This document shows positions 7,448-16,419 of a DNA stretch of 64,000 bases, one piece after another. The notes below the pieces were generated by a model, which saw only the letters and a program-made list of their open reading frames with translations, was not told where the DNA came from and ran no database searches. Made by a program: the position numbers and the translations under genes. Position 1 is the stretch's first letter. Every line of letters starts with the position of its first letter. The stretch comes from JBBSJZ01 sp041739875. Its GTDB lineage: Bacteria; Planctomycetota; Planctomycetia; Pirellulales; Pirellulaceae. Where the stretch lies: NCBI GenBank assembly GCA_041739875.1, contig JBGSNA010000024.1, positions 1 through 64,000 of the forward strand, given 5' to 3'.

Positions 7448-10397
7448 CGTCGTCTCCTTCGACAATTAGAAAACGATGATTTCGTTGAATGTTTGAAAAT
7501 GTCTGGTGATTCCCCGATGGCCAATGCACATCGACTTTTACGGTCGGATCTACTAGGTCCAAAGCAAATGTGAGGACCGCTTCATCGGAACAGAGGTACC
7601 CATCGCCGCCCACATTCCACTCCGAATATGTCTTGCTCCCCATCGAAACGTCGACTCGACATCCAATCGCATCACGCTCACTCGCAACACCGACCAATTC
7701 AAGTTGCAGCCAACCGCCTGGGGCGGATGATTCATTGTGGAGTAATGCCAACGGCTGATCGAGATGGCCCATGAGGAAATCGGTGGCTCCGTCGCGATCA
7801 TAGTCCAGCATCGCAATCGTTCGACCGAGATACTTGCCGCTCCAGTAATCGGAATCATCGTCCACAGCCATGAGTTTGTACTGAAGCCCATCAGACATCA
7901 TCAACTGTGGAGACATCTGAAACGCCTCACCACTATCCTGAATATCAAAAATGTGCCCATTGGAGACGATGAAATCAAGGAATCCATTGCGATCAATGTC
8001 GACCGCCTTGGTTCCAAAACCCACATTGGCGTAGGTCGGCTCGGCGATACCATAGCGACGCGATTGATCCACGAAAATTCCACTCGATGTCTGCAAGAAT
8101 AGATTAGCCGCCTCCAACGAATAATTAGCAATTTGCAAATCAAGTGTACCGTCCCGGTCAAAGTCGCCCGTCGCGATCCCCATGCATCCGTTGGATGCTC
8201 CATCAAATCCGTTGGCCAGGCCTCTCGCATCAGCCACATTGCTGAACTGTTTGTTCTCTTTTTGGACGAGAAAATGGTTGGGTCGCACATCGTTGCCGAC
8301 GAAAACTTCATTCTTACCGTCTAAATCGAAGTCGCAAACGACCAATCCAAGTGATGTACCTGGTCGGGCTATTTCACGAGCGATCTCGTGCATTGCAAAT
8401 TGACCCGTACCAAGGTTTTCGAACCAGCGATCAGAGTCCGCATAGTGAGACAACGGTGTGGGGAGCAATGCTTTTCCAGCCGCATCGGACTTCGGCAATG
8501 CAAATCCGTCAGCCATCTCAATGTAGTTCGCTTCGAACAAATCTGGCAAACCGTCACCGCTAATGTCGGCGATCGCGACTGAGGTCGTGAAGCGATCGGC
8601 AATCGATCCGAGCTGATCGGTCGCATCCCGAAAAGTTCCGTCACCGAGATTGATGAGTAATCGATTGCGTCCCATACTCGCCAAGAACAAGTCTGGAAAT
8701 CCGTCTTGGTTGACATCGCCAGCCGCCAATCCCGACGAATAATTAAAATCTTCAACGGATGCCAGTAAGGTCACATCTTGAAAACGTTCCGCACCATTTC
8801 GGAAGAGCTGATTGGACCGCGTCGCCTGGTCGGTTGGCGGATCTCCGGAACCTTGAGCTAAATAAATATCCTGCCAACCGTCGAGGTCGTAATCCAATAC
8901 CGCAATTCCACCTCCAAGCGATTCATGGATAGGAATTGATTCAAAGTGGTTTTCGACATCTTTGTACCACTGGAATTGAAGCCCCATCGCTTGGGCACGA
9001 TTGACGAGACGTGGCGTGGCGGCGATCTCTTGACGTTCGAACGCCAAAGCAGAATCGTGCGAGAAATCTTGAAGGATACCCTGCAATGCCGAATTCATTT
9101 CAAATTCTGTCGGATCCAATTCCAACATCGCCATGATGTTCGACATATTCTTTGATTTTGGATTTCTCAGCAACTCTTCCCGCTGTTTTGCGATCGCGAG
9201 TTGCAGAGCAACGGCCTCAGCAGGCAGTTTCAATAGGGACCAGGCAAGAGTTTCATAAGGTCGACCTAGATTCACCATGTCCTGCGCCAGCAACTTGATA
9301 ACCGCAACGTCACGTGGCTTTGCGAAAAGAATGCTTGCCTTCAATTCCGTGCCTGCGATATCAATGCCTCGCTGGCGAAATTGTTCTGCATCGTCCGTCC
9401 TGCCCAATGCGGAAAGCACACTAAAAAGTCGTTGAACAGAAAGCCTATCTGTTGGGTCTCGGTAAACAGCCTCTAACAGGCCACGAGCTGCTGCTTCGAA
9501 TTCTCGATTGTCGCCCCAATACGTCCCGAGTGCAGCCCAATAGTCGTTCATTTCTTTCGCTTCCGCCGATACATGCTGGATCCATTCACGGAACAACTCC
9601 CATTCCTGCAACTCAGCCAAGAGCCGACCATACAAAGCATCAGCCGCAGGGTCCTCGAAGCCGAGCTTGTATTGTGGAACTAACTCCTCTTTTGCACGCA
9701 GGTAATCACCGCTACTAAAAAACCACCTCGCCTTACCTAAATCCGATACGAACAACTCCTCGCCTTTTGAAGACATTCCAGGTGTTGGGAACGACTGAGT
9801 TCGGCTCACGAGCGAAAGCAATTCATGAAACGTTGCCAATCCGTCTCGACAAAGTGACTCTGCATGCACGGAAGCTTCATAGCGTCGTCCCACACGGTTG
9901 AGTAAATCCCATACCTCATGCCTCCAACGCGGCTTGTCTTCGCCGTTTCGTAAAGCGGCATCAAGCACATCAGCGGCCTTTGAGATGCTCTGCAATCGTA
10001 CAAGCAGATGAACGTGCACATCCACATCCACGCTGTCTGAACCGGGACCAACGTCAATGGAATCAAGCATCTCACTAGCCAACGTTTTGTTACCGCGTTC
10101 GATCTCAATCTCAGTGGAAAGCAACTTTGCCTTGACACTTTCTGGATACTGAATCAACACCTTAAAGGCAGCGTCGGCGGCAAGATCGTACTCCCGGCGT
10201 TCTCGGAACTCTTTCACGTTTTCCAACAATTCGCCTTCGGTGAAGTGCAATAGCTCTTCCGTTGGCACTTGGGCCTTGATTGCGGCTTCGGGTTGTGACT
10301 CATTTCGACAGCCCCAAATTGCCAACAAGCAGATACACAATGCAAATCGTCGGAGAATGGTGCTTATTGCAAATGTCATCTTCGTAGAACAAAGCAT
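7431..10397 (-). CDS. TPR + FG-GAP/VCBS + ASPIC/UnbV lipoprotein (paralog 3)
   Basis: 988 residues from ATG 10397; ATG 10379 is also possible, and neither has a strong Shine-Dalgarno. The signal peptide ends in LLAIWGC, a usable lipobox. TPR-like helices come first, then FG-GAP repeats (DYDLDGWQD, DVNQDGFPD, DFDLDGKNE, DFDRDGTLD, DIDRNGFLD, DYDRDGATD) and an ASPIC/UnbV domain (LVGVASERDAIGCRVDV, GGDGYLCSDE). It is the promoter-proximal gene of the pair with paralog 2. The Asp loops needed for Ca binding are intact. Homologues are frequently secreted or lipid-anchored; a role in polysaccharide or protein handling is inference only. Confidence 0.92.
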   Translation of the reverse strand: MLCSTKMTFAISTILRRFALCICLLAIWGCRNESQPEAAIKAQVPTEELLHFTEGELLENVKEFRERREYDLAADAAFKVLIQYPESVKAKLLSTEIEIERGNKTLASEMLDSIDVGPGSDSVDVDVHVHLLVRLQSISKAADVLDAALRNGEDKPRWRHEVWDLLNRVGRRYEASVHAESLCRDGLATFHELLSLVSRTQSFPTPGMSSKGEELFVSDLGKARWFFSSGDYLRAKEELVPQYKLGFEDPAADALYGRLLAELQEWELFREWIQHVSAEAKEMNDYWAALGTYWGDNREFEAAARGLLEAVYRDPTDRLSVQRLFSVLSALGRTDDAEQFRQRGIDIAGTELKASILFAKPRDVAVIKLLAQDMVNLGRPYETLAWSLLKLPAEAVALQLAIAKQREELLRNPKSKNMSNIMAMLELDPTEFEMNSALQGILQDFSHDSALAFERQEIAATPRLVNRAQAMGLQFQWYKDVENHFESIPIHESLGGGIAVLDYDLDGWQDIYLAQGSGDPPTDQATRSNQLFRNGAERFQDVTLLASVEDFNYSSGLAAGDVNQDGFPDLFLASMGRNRLLINLGDGTFRDATDQLGSIADRFTTSVAIADISGDGLPDLFEANYIEMADGFALPKSDAAGKALLPTPLSHYADSDRWFENLGTGQFAMHEIAREIARPGTSLGLVVCDFDLDGKNEVFVGNDVRPNHFLVQKENKQFSNVADARGLANGFDGASNGCMGIATGDFDRDGTLDLQIANYSLEAANLFLQTSSGIFVDQSRRYGIAEPTYANVGFGTKAVDIDRNGFLDFIVSNGHIFDIQDSGEAFQMSPQLMMSDGLQYKLMAVDDDSDYWSGKYLGRTIAMLDYDRDGATDFLMGHLDQPLALLHNESSAPGGWLQLELVGVASERDAIGCRVDVSMGSKTYSEWNVGGDGYLCSDEAVLTFALDLVDPTVKVDVHWPSGNHQTFSNIQRNHRFLIVEGDDDALQR

Positions 10398-10481
10398 TGT
10401 GGTTCAGTGATCGACTCGTAAACTGCCGCTTCGGCCTTAGCCACGTGAGCCTCGCCAAACTCCAGAGCGTCTTCCCAATCC

Positions 10482-11741
10482 CTACAGTATAACGCCCGCG
10501 ATGGCGCCGGTCATGCAGCAGGCTAAGGTTCCGCCAAACATGGCTCGCAGACCAAGACGGGCTAGGTCATTTCGACGACTCGGCTCTAGACCTCCAATGC
10601 CTCCCACTTGAATTCCGATGGCGCCGAAGTTGGAGAATCCGGCGAGTGCATACGTGAGTACCGTGACGGTGCGGGGACTAAGGGGTGATTCGTCCGACTT
10701 GGCGAGCGTGCCGAGCTGATCGTAGGCGATGAACTCGTTGGCGACCGTCTTTAGCCCGATGAGCCGCCCCGCTTCCATGCACTCATTTGCGGGAATCCCT
10801 AACAGCCATGCAAACGGCCAACACGCGTAACCAAGGATCACGCCCAAAGTCACTTGAGGTGTGCCGGTCTCGTCCACCAAAAGCAGCTGGCGACATACTA
10901 CTCCAAGGATGACATCGACGAGCGCGAGTAATGCCAAGAACGCGATCAGCATGGCTCCAACATTGAGCGCGAGCTTGAGACCTTCGGATGCCCCTTCGAC
11001 TGCCGCACCAATCACATTCACATGATTCGCTGGCGCTGCCAAACTCATTTCTGCGGACACTCGCTCGGGCTCAGTCTCAGGAACCATCACTTTGGCAATC
11101 AACAATGCGGCGGGAGCACTGATCACGGAAGCGGTGAGCAAATGCGATATATCGATTCCCATCCCGGCGTACACACCGAGCAATCCACCTGTCACCGTCG
11201 CAAAGCCGCCGGTCATCATCGCGCACAACTCGCTGCGAGTCATCGTTGCCAAGTAAGGACGCACGACGAGTGGTGCTTCGGTGTGCCCGACGAATACGTT
11301 TGCTGCGGCCGCGAGCGTTTCAACTCCGCTGGTTCCAAGCGTAAATCGCATGCACCATGCCAAAGCCCAAACGAGACGTTGCATGATCCCGATGTGATAC
11401 AGAATGCTCATCAATGACGAGAAGAAGATGACTGTCGGTAGCACACCAAACGCAAATGTGCCCAACAGCGAGTCACCGAGCGGATTGTCACCGCCAGCCG
11501 AGAACAGAAATCCGCTCCCGCTTTTCACGGTATCCATGACGGCCGAGAATCCGTCACCGATTTGCTGGAATACCCACCGGCCAGGCGATGTTCTAAGAAC
11601 CAGCACAGCAAGCAAAAACTGCAAAAACAAACCTCCCGCGACAACGCGAAGAGGAAACTTGCGGCGGTTGTCACTCACCAGCCAGGCGATGGCAACAAAG
11701 ACAAAGATGCCAAGCAAACAGATCATTCGAGCTTGCATCAT
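10482..11741 (-). CDS. NupC-type concentrative nucleoside transporter
   Basis: A 419-residue inner-membrane protein of the CNT family, which imports nucleosides with H+ or Na+. The family signature is clear: FVGHTEAPLVVRPYL (about residues 150-165) and the C-terminal GFSNFGAIGIQVGGIGG. There are about ten hydrophobic segments, and the length fits bacterial CNT proteins (about 400). The gene begins 11 nt after the upp stop codon, so the two form a pyrimidine salvage unit: nucleoside uptake plus uracil phosphoribosylation. Substrate range and coupling ion cannot be read from the sequence. Confidence 0.93.
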   Translation of the reverse strand: MMQARMICLLGIFVFVAIAWLVSDNRRKFPLRVVAGGLFLQFLLAVLVLRTSPGRWVFQQIGDGFSAVMDTVKSGSGFLFSAGGDNPLGDSLLGTFAFGVLPTVIFFSSLMSILYHIGIMQRLVWALAWCMRFTLGTSGVETLAAAANVFVGHTEAPLVVRPYLATMTRSELCAMMTGGFATVTGGLLGVYAGMGIDISHLLTASVISAPAALLIAKVMVPETEPERVSAEMSLAAPANHVNVIGAAVEGASEGLKLALNVGAMLIAFLALLALVDVILGVVCRQLLLVDETGTPQVTLGVILGYACWPFAWLLGIPANECMEAGRLIGLKTVANEFIAYDQLGTLAKSDESPLSPRTVTVLTYALAGFSNFGAIGIQVGGIGGLEPSRRNDLARLGLRAMFGGTLACCMTGAIAGVIL

Positions 11742-11752
11742 CGATCGTCTTG

Positions 11753-12388
11753 TTAGTGTTGTTGCGGAGTGTCAAAAATTCGATCACCAGCGTCACCTAG
11801 TCCAGGCATGATGTACGACTGGCTGTTGAGCTCGGGGTCGATTGCAGCGACAAAAAGCTTCACATGAGGAAAATCACGTGCGACACGATCAATTCCGGGC
11901 TGGGCAGCGATAATGCTCAGCACGCGAATCTCATCGACGCCCCACTGCATCAAGCGGCGGACGACTAAGTCGATGGAACCACCCGTGGCCAACATGGGGT
12001 CAAGCACGAGCGCGACGTTCGGCGCGTTTTCGAGAGGCAGCTTGTCGTAATAGCCGACGGGTTCCGCAGTCTCTTCATTGCGGTACAAACCGAGATGCCA
12101 TACGGCTGCGTCAGGCAACAGTTGCAGCAGCGGATCGACCATCCCCAGTCCGGCTCGCAAGATCGGTACTAATCCGATACGCGTCGCCAAGCATCTCGAT
12201 GGCGCGTCGGCCAAAGGTGTTTGGATGACAATATCCGTCATCGCTAAATCCTCGGTTGCTCGAACACCAAGCAAGATCGACAGACGCTGGACCGCGAGAC
12301 GAAACTCACTGGGGCGCGTCGACTTATCGCGGACGCTGCAAAGGTGGTGATCAACGAGTGGATGCTCGACGCGGACAACTTGACTCAC
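11753..12388 (-). CDS. upp: Uracil phosphoribosyltransferase
   Basis: 211 residues, the normal length for Upp. It converts uracil and PRPP to UMP in the cytoplasm. The N-terminus (VEHPLVDHHLCSVRDKST) aligns with the family start, which supports the GTG start at 12388; an in-frame stop lies shortly upstream. The PRPP loop is LDPMLATGGS (about residues 130-139), and the uracil-binding C-terminus YIMPGLGDAGDRIF is intact. It is followed at 11 nt by the nucleoside transporter, and no other salvage gene is adjacent. Confidence 0.96.
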   Translation of the reverse strand: MSQVVRVEHPLVDHHLCSVRDKSTRPSEFRLAVQRLSILLGVRATEDLAMTDIVIQTPLADAPSRCLATRIGLVPILRAGLGMVDPLLQLLPDAAVWHLGLYRNEETAEPVGYYDKLPLENAPNVALVLDPMLATGGSIDLVVRRLMQWGVDEIRVLSIIAAQPGIDRVARDFPHVKLFVAAIDPELNSQSYIMPGLGDAGDRIFDTPQQH

Positions 12389-12532
12389 CGCTAGGTACCA
12401 CCATGTCTAACGTGGGACTGAAAATAACGACCGCCGACAACCGGTCACTGAATTTAGCCGGTACGGCATTGTTTTGACACTACCAGGATCGGATTCAGAT
12501 GCCCTAACGCTCGTGTGTGCTTGAGCTCGCCC

Positions 12533-13381
12533 TTACGCCGAAACGCAAGGGTTCGTTAATGAACCAACGCCGTCTACTTGCACAGTGCAAACATCGCCGG
12601 GTTGTAGAAAACGAGGCGGCTTTCGTGCAGCACCCACGCCAGGTGGTGTTCCAGTGAAAATCAAATCACCCGGATGCAAGGTCATGATCTTCGAAAGGTG
12701 GGCAATCAATGTGGGAATGTCAAAAATCAGCTGCGCCGTGGTGCTGTTTTGGACGGTTTCACCGCTCAAAATCATTTGCACGCGTACGTTACCGGGATCC
12801 GCAATCCTGTGCCTCGGAACGACACACGGACCAATCGGGCCAAACGTATCAAACGACTTTCCAAGCAGCCATTGGCCACCCGGTCGCCCCTTTTGCCAAT
12901 CACGAGCGGAGACATCGTGTCCACAGGTGTAGCCAAAGACATGCTCCATCGCCGAGGCCTCATGGATATTCTTGCCACCTCGTCCAATGACCACCACGAA
13001 TTCCGCTTCATAATCCACTTGAGTTGCATTGGACGGCAATTGAATGGCTTCGCCATGGCCAACCAGAGCCGTGTTGAACTTGCTAAAGACAACAGGCTCC
13101 GTCGGAATTTCTGATCCCGTTTCGATGGCGTGGTCGCGATAGTTCAGCCCGATACAAATGATTTTCTCAGGTGGCGGCACCGGTGGAAGCAACGTCTCAA
13201 CAGGTTGCCAGTCTCCCGCCTTTGGCTCCGGTATCGCCTCAAACCACTGGGCCTCTTGCTCGAACAGTTCGCTTGCCTGCGGCACCACGTCAAGCAGCTT
13301 ACTCAGAGGACATAGCTGGTTGTCGCGATAGAGAGCGTATTCCGGCGCGCCCCAGGAATTGATGAAACGACAAATCGACAT
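12533..13381 (-). CDS. Fumarylacetoacetate hydrolase family protein
   Basis: 282 residues. The C-terminal FAH catalytic domain occupies about residues 75-280. The metal ligands are visible: Glu residues in VDYEAEFVVVIG and Asp in GYTCGHDVSARDWQ. The family hydrolyses or decarboxylates acylpyruvates and related ring-cleavage products (2-hydroxyhepta-2,4-diene-1,7-dioate isomerase, fumarylpyruvate hydrolase, acylpyruvase). The preserved IFTGTPPGVG loop is common to these. Neighbours do not define a pathway, so the substrate is unknown; oxaloacetate-tautomerase or acylpyruvase housekeeping is possible. Start ATG 13381. Confidence 0.9.
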   Translation of the reverse strand: MSICRFINSWGAPEYALYRDNQLCPLSKLLDVVPQASELFEQEAQWFEAIPEPKAGDWQPVETLLPPVPPPEKIICIGLNYRDHAIETGSEIPTEPVVFSKFNTALVGHGEAIQLPSNATQVDYEAEFVVVIGRGGKNIHEASAMEHVFGYTCGHDVSARDWQKGRPGGQWLLGKSFDTFGPIGPCVVPRHRIADPGNVRVQMILSGETVQNSTTAQLIFDIPTLIAHLSKIMTLHPGDLIFTGTPPGVGAARKPPRFLQPGDVCTVQVDGVGSLTNPCVSA

Positions 13382-13432
13382 GAATGAAATCCAGACTAAC
13401 AGTTTAAGAAATGACGAGCTTTGAGCAGCGTG

Positions 13433-14863
13433 CTAAACCGAAGCTTTTTGTTGGCTGAGAAGCTGGTCGACTTCATTGCTAACAATCACGCCGTAGTTAA
13501 TCGCACCGAGCCAGCCGCTCATGATGATGCCAACGCTACCGGCGTGGTACATACCACCGACTTGCTTGGACAACTCACGACTGACACCGAGCCCCTCAAA
13601 CTTGGTTCCGAAACTCGCGCCGAGTTCGTGCCGAGTATAGTGGTTGAACGTTCTTGGTGTCGCCGCTTCGGCACGATCGATCTTATTGCGAACACCCGGA
13701 ATGTATCGCTCGAGTGCTTCCAAAGTCGTTTCCACTAGGTCCTGTTTGCTTGCGACGTAGTCTTCGTCGGAGAGATCAGCCCAATCTTTCCAGTTCGCGT
13801 TCGTACTGCTGACGATCGCGAAGCGCCGCTTGCCCTCGGGACGCGTGTTTGGGTAATAAAAACTGAACGTGCGGCTGGTAATGTCGCGGCTCAAGAGCAA
13901 GTCGGTGCGAAACTCTTTGGCGGTGCTTGTAAAAAACAGATCACCGCTTGATTCGTCGATTTCTTCGCCGGGCTTGAGCGCCATGTAGACTTGTGTGCTG
14001 CTATTGTTCAGCCGCACAGCTTCAGTCCGCTCGACATAGTCGTTGTCCAGCACATCGCGTGGCAACATCTTCAATATCGTGGTACGCAAGTTCGCGTTGC
14101 TGACGATGGCACGGCACCGAATCGTCCGATCGTGGATTTGGACAGACGAAACCTGTCCGTTGCTCACATTGATTTTCTCGACGGGACAGTTGATTCGAAT
14201 ATCGACGCCGTTGCTTTCAAGCTCTTTCTTCATTCGCGAAACAAGGTCCTCGGTGCCACCTTCGTAAATGAACACACCCTTGCTCATGAAGTTGCTAAAT
14301 ACGATTCCGTAAGTGATGGCGGGATCTTCGAGTGTGCTGCCGTTCGCGTACGTGATGGGTTCCATCAACAGTCGTACGACGTCATCACGACCAGGGAAGA
14401 AACGATCGAATAGCTGACGTGTCGTTGTTGCTTGATCATCATAGAAGTTCATTCCTCGCGCGGTGTCAAAGAAATCACTGACGGTTTGAGGGGCGATGCC
14501 GAATTGGCTGGTGAGCAACTTTGTGAAATCTTCGCGATTGAATGTTGTCGTCAGCGAGAACATCGGATTGTCGAAGCGGATGTTCTTGAGTTGCTTAATC
14601 CGACCCGCGATGTCTTCGTTCCAATAACGGCGACATGACTTGATCATGCCGTGCGGAAATCCGTGCAACGACACGTCAAAGATGTGACCACCGGGACGCA
14701 AGAACCAGGTAGCCAAGCCGCCGAGCTTGTAGTGTTGTTCGGCGAGCAAAACTCGATATCCAGCGCGACCGAGGATGTTAGCCGAGGTCATCCCAGCGAG
14801 GCCGCTGCCAATCACCACCACGTCGTACTCGTCCGCGGCACCTTTTAAAAAATCACGAGCCAT
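13433..14863 (-). CDS. CrtI/phytoene-desaturase-like FAD oxidoreductase
   Basis: 476 residues. An N-terminal Rossmann FAD motif (VVIGSGLAGMTSANILGRAG, about residues 16-35) is followed by EQHYKLGGLA, as in phytoene desaturases, carotene isomerases and retinol saturases. The C-terminus has the family's AGSVGIIMSGWLGAINYGV segment. These enzymes desaturate, saturate or isomerise isoprenoid or other polyene chains at the membrane. There is no phytoene or squalene synthase nearby, so the substrate cannot be given. It lies 71 nt downstream of the membrane-protein gene and 51 nt upstream of the FAH gene, so it may belong to the same minus-strand transcript. Confidence 0.88.
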   Translation of the reverse strand: MARDFLKGAADEYDVVVIGSGLAGMTSANILGRAGYRVLLAEQHYKLGGLATWFLRPGGHIFDVSLHGFPHGMIKSCRRYWNEDIAGRIKQLKNIRFDNPMFSLTTTFNREDFTKLLTSQFGIAPQTVSDFFDTARGMNFYDDQATTTRQLFDRFFPGRDDVVRLLMEPITYANGSTLEDPAITYGIVFSNFMSKGVFIYEGGTEDLVSRMKKELESNGVDIRINCPVEKINVSNGQVSSVQIHDRTIRCRAIVSNANLRTTILKMLPRDVLDNDYVERTEAVRLNNSSTQVYMALKPGEEIDESSGDLFFTSTAKEFRTDLLLSRDITSRTFSFYYPNTRPEGKRRFAIVSSTNANWKDWADLSDEDYVASKQDLVETTLEALERYIPGVRNKIDRAEAATPRTFNHYTRHELGASFGTKFEGLGVSRELSKQVGGMYHAGSVGIIMSGWLGAINYGVIVSNEVDQLLSQQKASV

Positions 14864-14934
14864 AAATCAGTCGTCAGTCAACAGTGGTCGGTGGATAGAA
14901 ACAGTGGTTGGTGAAATGACAATCGACAGAACAT

Positions 14935-15624
14935 TTACAGGGGTCGATCGTCGGGTTGCAGTTCAGCGTAAACGCCAATTTGGTCTTGTTCGGGGGATCG
15001 GTCACCGTAAAGCAACAAGCCGCCTTCGCCGACAATCCATCGTTCGTCGAGCAATCGAATCGACTCGCTCGACACAGCGGACATCGTCTGGCGACCGACT
15101 CCCGTGCTCACCGCATCGTGCGATTCGCGAAAAACATGGACGTGCGGTGGCGGCAAAACCGTGGCGACGCGTTTGGTTCCTCGTTCAGACCGGATGATTG
15201 TAGTGATTTTCCACCGCTGGTCGCGGGGATCTTCGAGAATCTGGACTGTGACCAATGACTCCCCGGGCGGCACGTTGACCGCAGCGAACCAATCAGGTCC
15301 CATCGACCCCAAAGGCCACAGCGAACTGTAAGCCACGCGATACTTTACCGAGTCGGGAACTCGTATTCGCAGTCGATATGTCAGCGGTTCGTCGCTTGGA
15401 ACACGTACTGCGGCAATTTGCCCTGATGCCGTCTCCGCCAAATAGCCTGTTTCTAGTCGCAATCGAGTCAATTGCGAGGTCGCTTGCTGGAGTCTCGCTC
15501 GAGTCGTGACATAAGCGAGGGCCAAGCCGATAAAAACGGTGACGGCAAGCAATTTCGCAAGGCTAAACGTCATCGCACAAGAACCAACAAGCGGTGAATC
15601 GGGTTGCTCCTCAGCCATCAGCAT
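14935..15624 (-). CDS. Hypothetical single-pass membrane protein
   Basis: 229 residues, not recognised. One hydrophobic segment (KLLAVTVFIGLALAYVT, about residues 24-40) is followed by a short heptad-like region (RARLQQATSQLTRLRLE), then a beta-rich soluble part that probably faces the periplasm. The ATG overlaps the tatD stop codon by one base (TAATG), so translation is probably coupled. Later in-frame ATGs at 15618 and 15573 are alternatives; the last would start just before the membrane segment. Confidence 0.72.
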   Translation of the reverse strand: MLMAEEQPDSPLVGSCAMTFSLAKLLAVTVFIGLALAYVTTRARLQQATSQLTRLRLETGYLAETASGQIAAVRVPSDEPLTYRLRIRVPDSVKYRVAYSSLWPLGSMGPDWFAAVNVPPGESLVTVQILEDPRDQRWKITTIIRSERGTKRVATVLPPPHVHVFRESHDAVSTGVGRQTMSAVSSESIRLLDERWIVGEGGLLLYGDRSPEQDQIGVYAELQPDDRPL

Positions 15625-16403
15625 TACGGCAATTGCAGGAGTCGCTTTGCATTCGCCGTCGTGATTTCCGCCAACTCATCTGGTTTCATTTTTCGGACAT
15701 CCGCCAAGCATCTTAGTGTGTGTTCCACTCGAGCTGGTTCGTTGGGTCGCTTGCCCCGAAACGGCTCGGGGCTCAGGTACGGTGAATCAGTCTCGATCAG
15801 CAAGCGGTCCAGTGGCACTTGGCGTGCCACTTCTCGGAGCTCATCGCTTTTCTTGAATGTGACCATACCCGCAAAGCTAATATAAAGTCCCAAATCCAAA
15901 CACTGCTTCGCGATCGCGGTGTCTCCCGTGTATGAGTGCATCACGCCAGAGGGCAATCTCGAATGCGAACGCAACTGATCAACAATCTCGGTGGCGCTTT
16001 CACGCATGTGAATGACCATCGGCAGTGAGGTCGCAATCGCCAGCTCAATGTGCCGATCAAAGTATTCTCGCTGTACGGCAAGTGGCGCGTCGTCCCAGTA
16101 ACAATCGAGGCCCGTTTCTCCGATCGCCCGGACGCCTGGGTACCCCGCGAGATCTTCAATCTCGGCCCAGCCTTCCTCAGTAACCTTCGCAACATAATTC
16201 GGTTGGATGCCGACGGTAGCGAACAGGTAACCCTTGTATTGACCAGCAAGTTCACATGCTCGACGGCTGGTTTCAACGTCCACACCAATGACATTGATAC
16301 CGACGACACCAGCGGACTGTGCGCGTTGGATGACACTCGCCACATCCGCCTCAAATGCATCGGAGTTCAAATGAGCATGCGTATCGAACATTGCAAGTGG
16401 CAT
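15624..16403 (-). CDS. tatD: TatD-family metal-dependent hydrolase
   Basis: 259 residues, full length for TatD (about 260). The metal-site residues are present in order: DTHAHL (His-x-His), GETGLD (Glu), VIHMR (His), MHSYTG (His) and IETDSPYL (Asp), on a TIM-barrel scaffold. TatD proteins are cytoplasmic 3'-5' exonucleases or DNases; some homologues act on other phosphoesters. It lies between cdsA (16 nt upstream) and a hypothetical membrane protein that overlaps its stop. Start ATG 16403 gives MPLAMFDTHAHL. Confidence 0.95.
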   Translation of the reverse strand: MPLAMFDTHAHLNSDAFEADVASVIQRAQSAGVVGINVIGVDVETSRRACELAGQYKGYLFATVGIQPNYVAKVTEEGWAEIEDLAGYPGVRAIGETGLDCYWDDAPLAVQREYFDRHIELAIATSLPMVIHMRESATEIVDQLRSHSRLPSGVMHSYTGDTAIAKQCLDLGLYISFAGMVTFKKSDELREVARQVPLDRLLIETDSPYLSPEPFRGKRPNEPARVEHTLRCLADVRKMKPDELAEITTANAKRLLQLP

Positions 16404-16419
16404 CGGTGTCCGCAGTGAC

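Noticed and set aside
15624..16403. TatD protein as EboB partner of the EboD-like cyclase
   Set aside because: The gene is 42 kb away in a leuB-cdsA string and shows ordinary TatD motifs; nothing links it to the cyclase.
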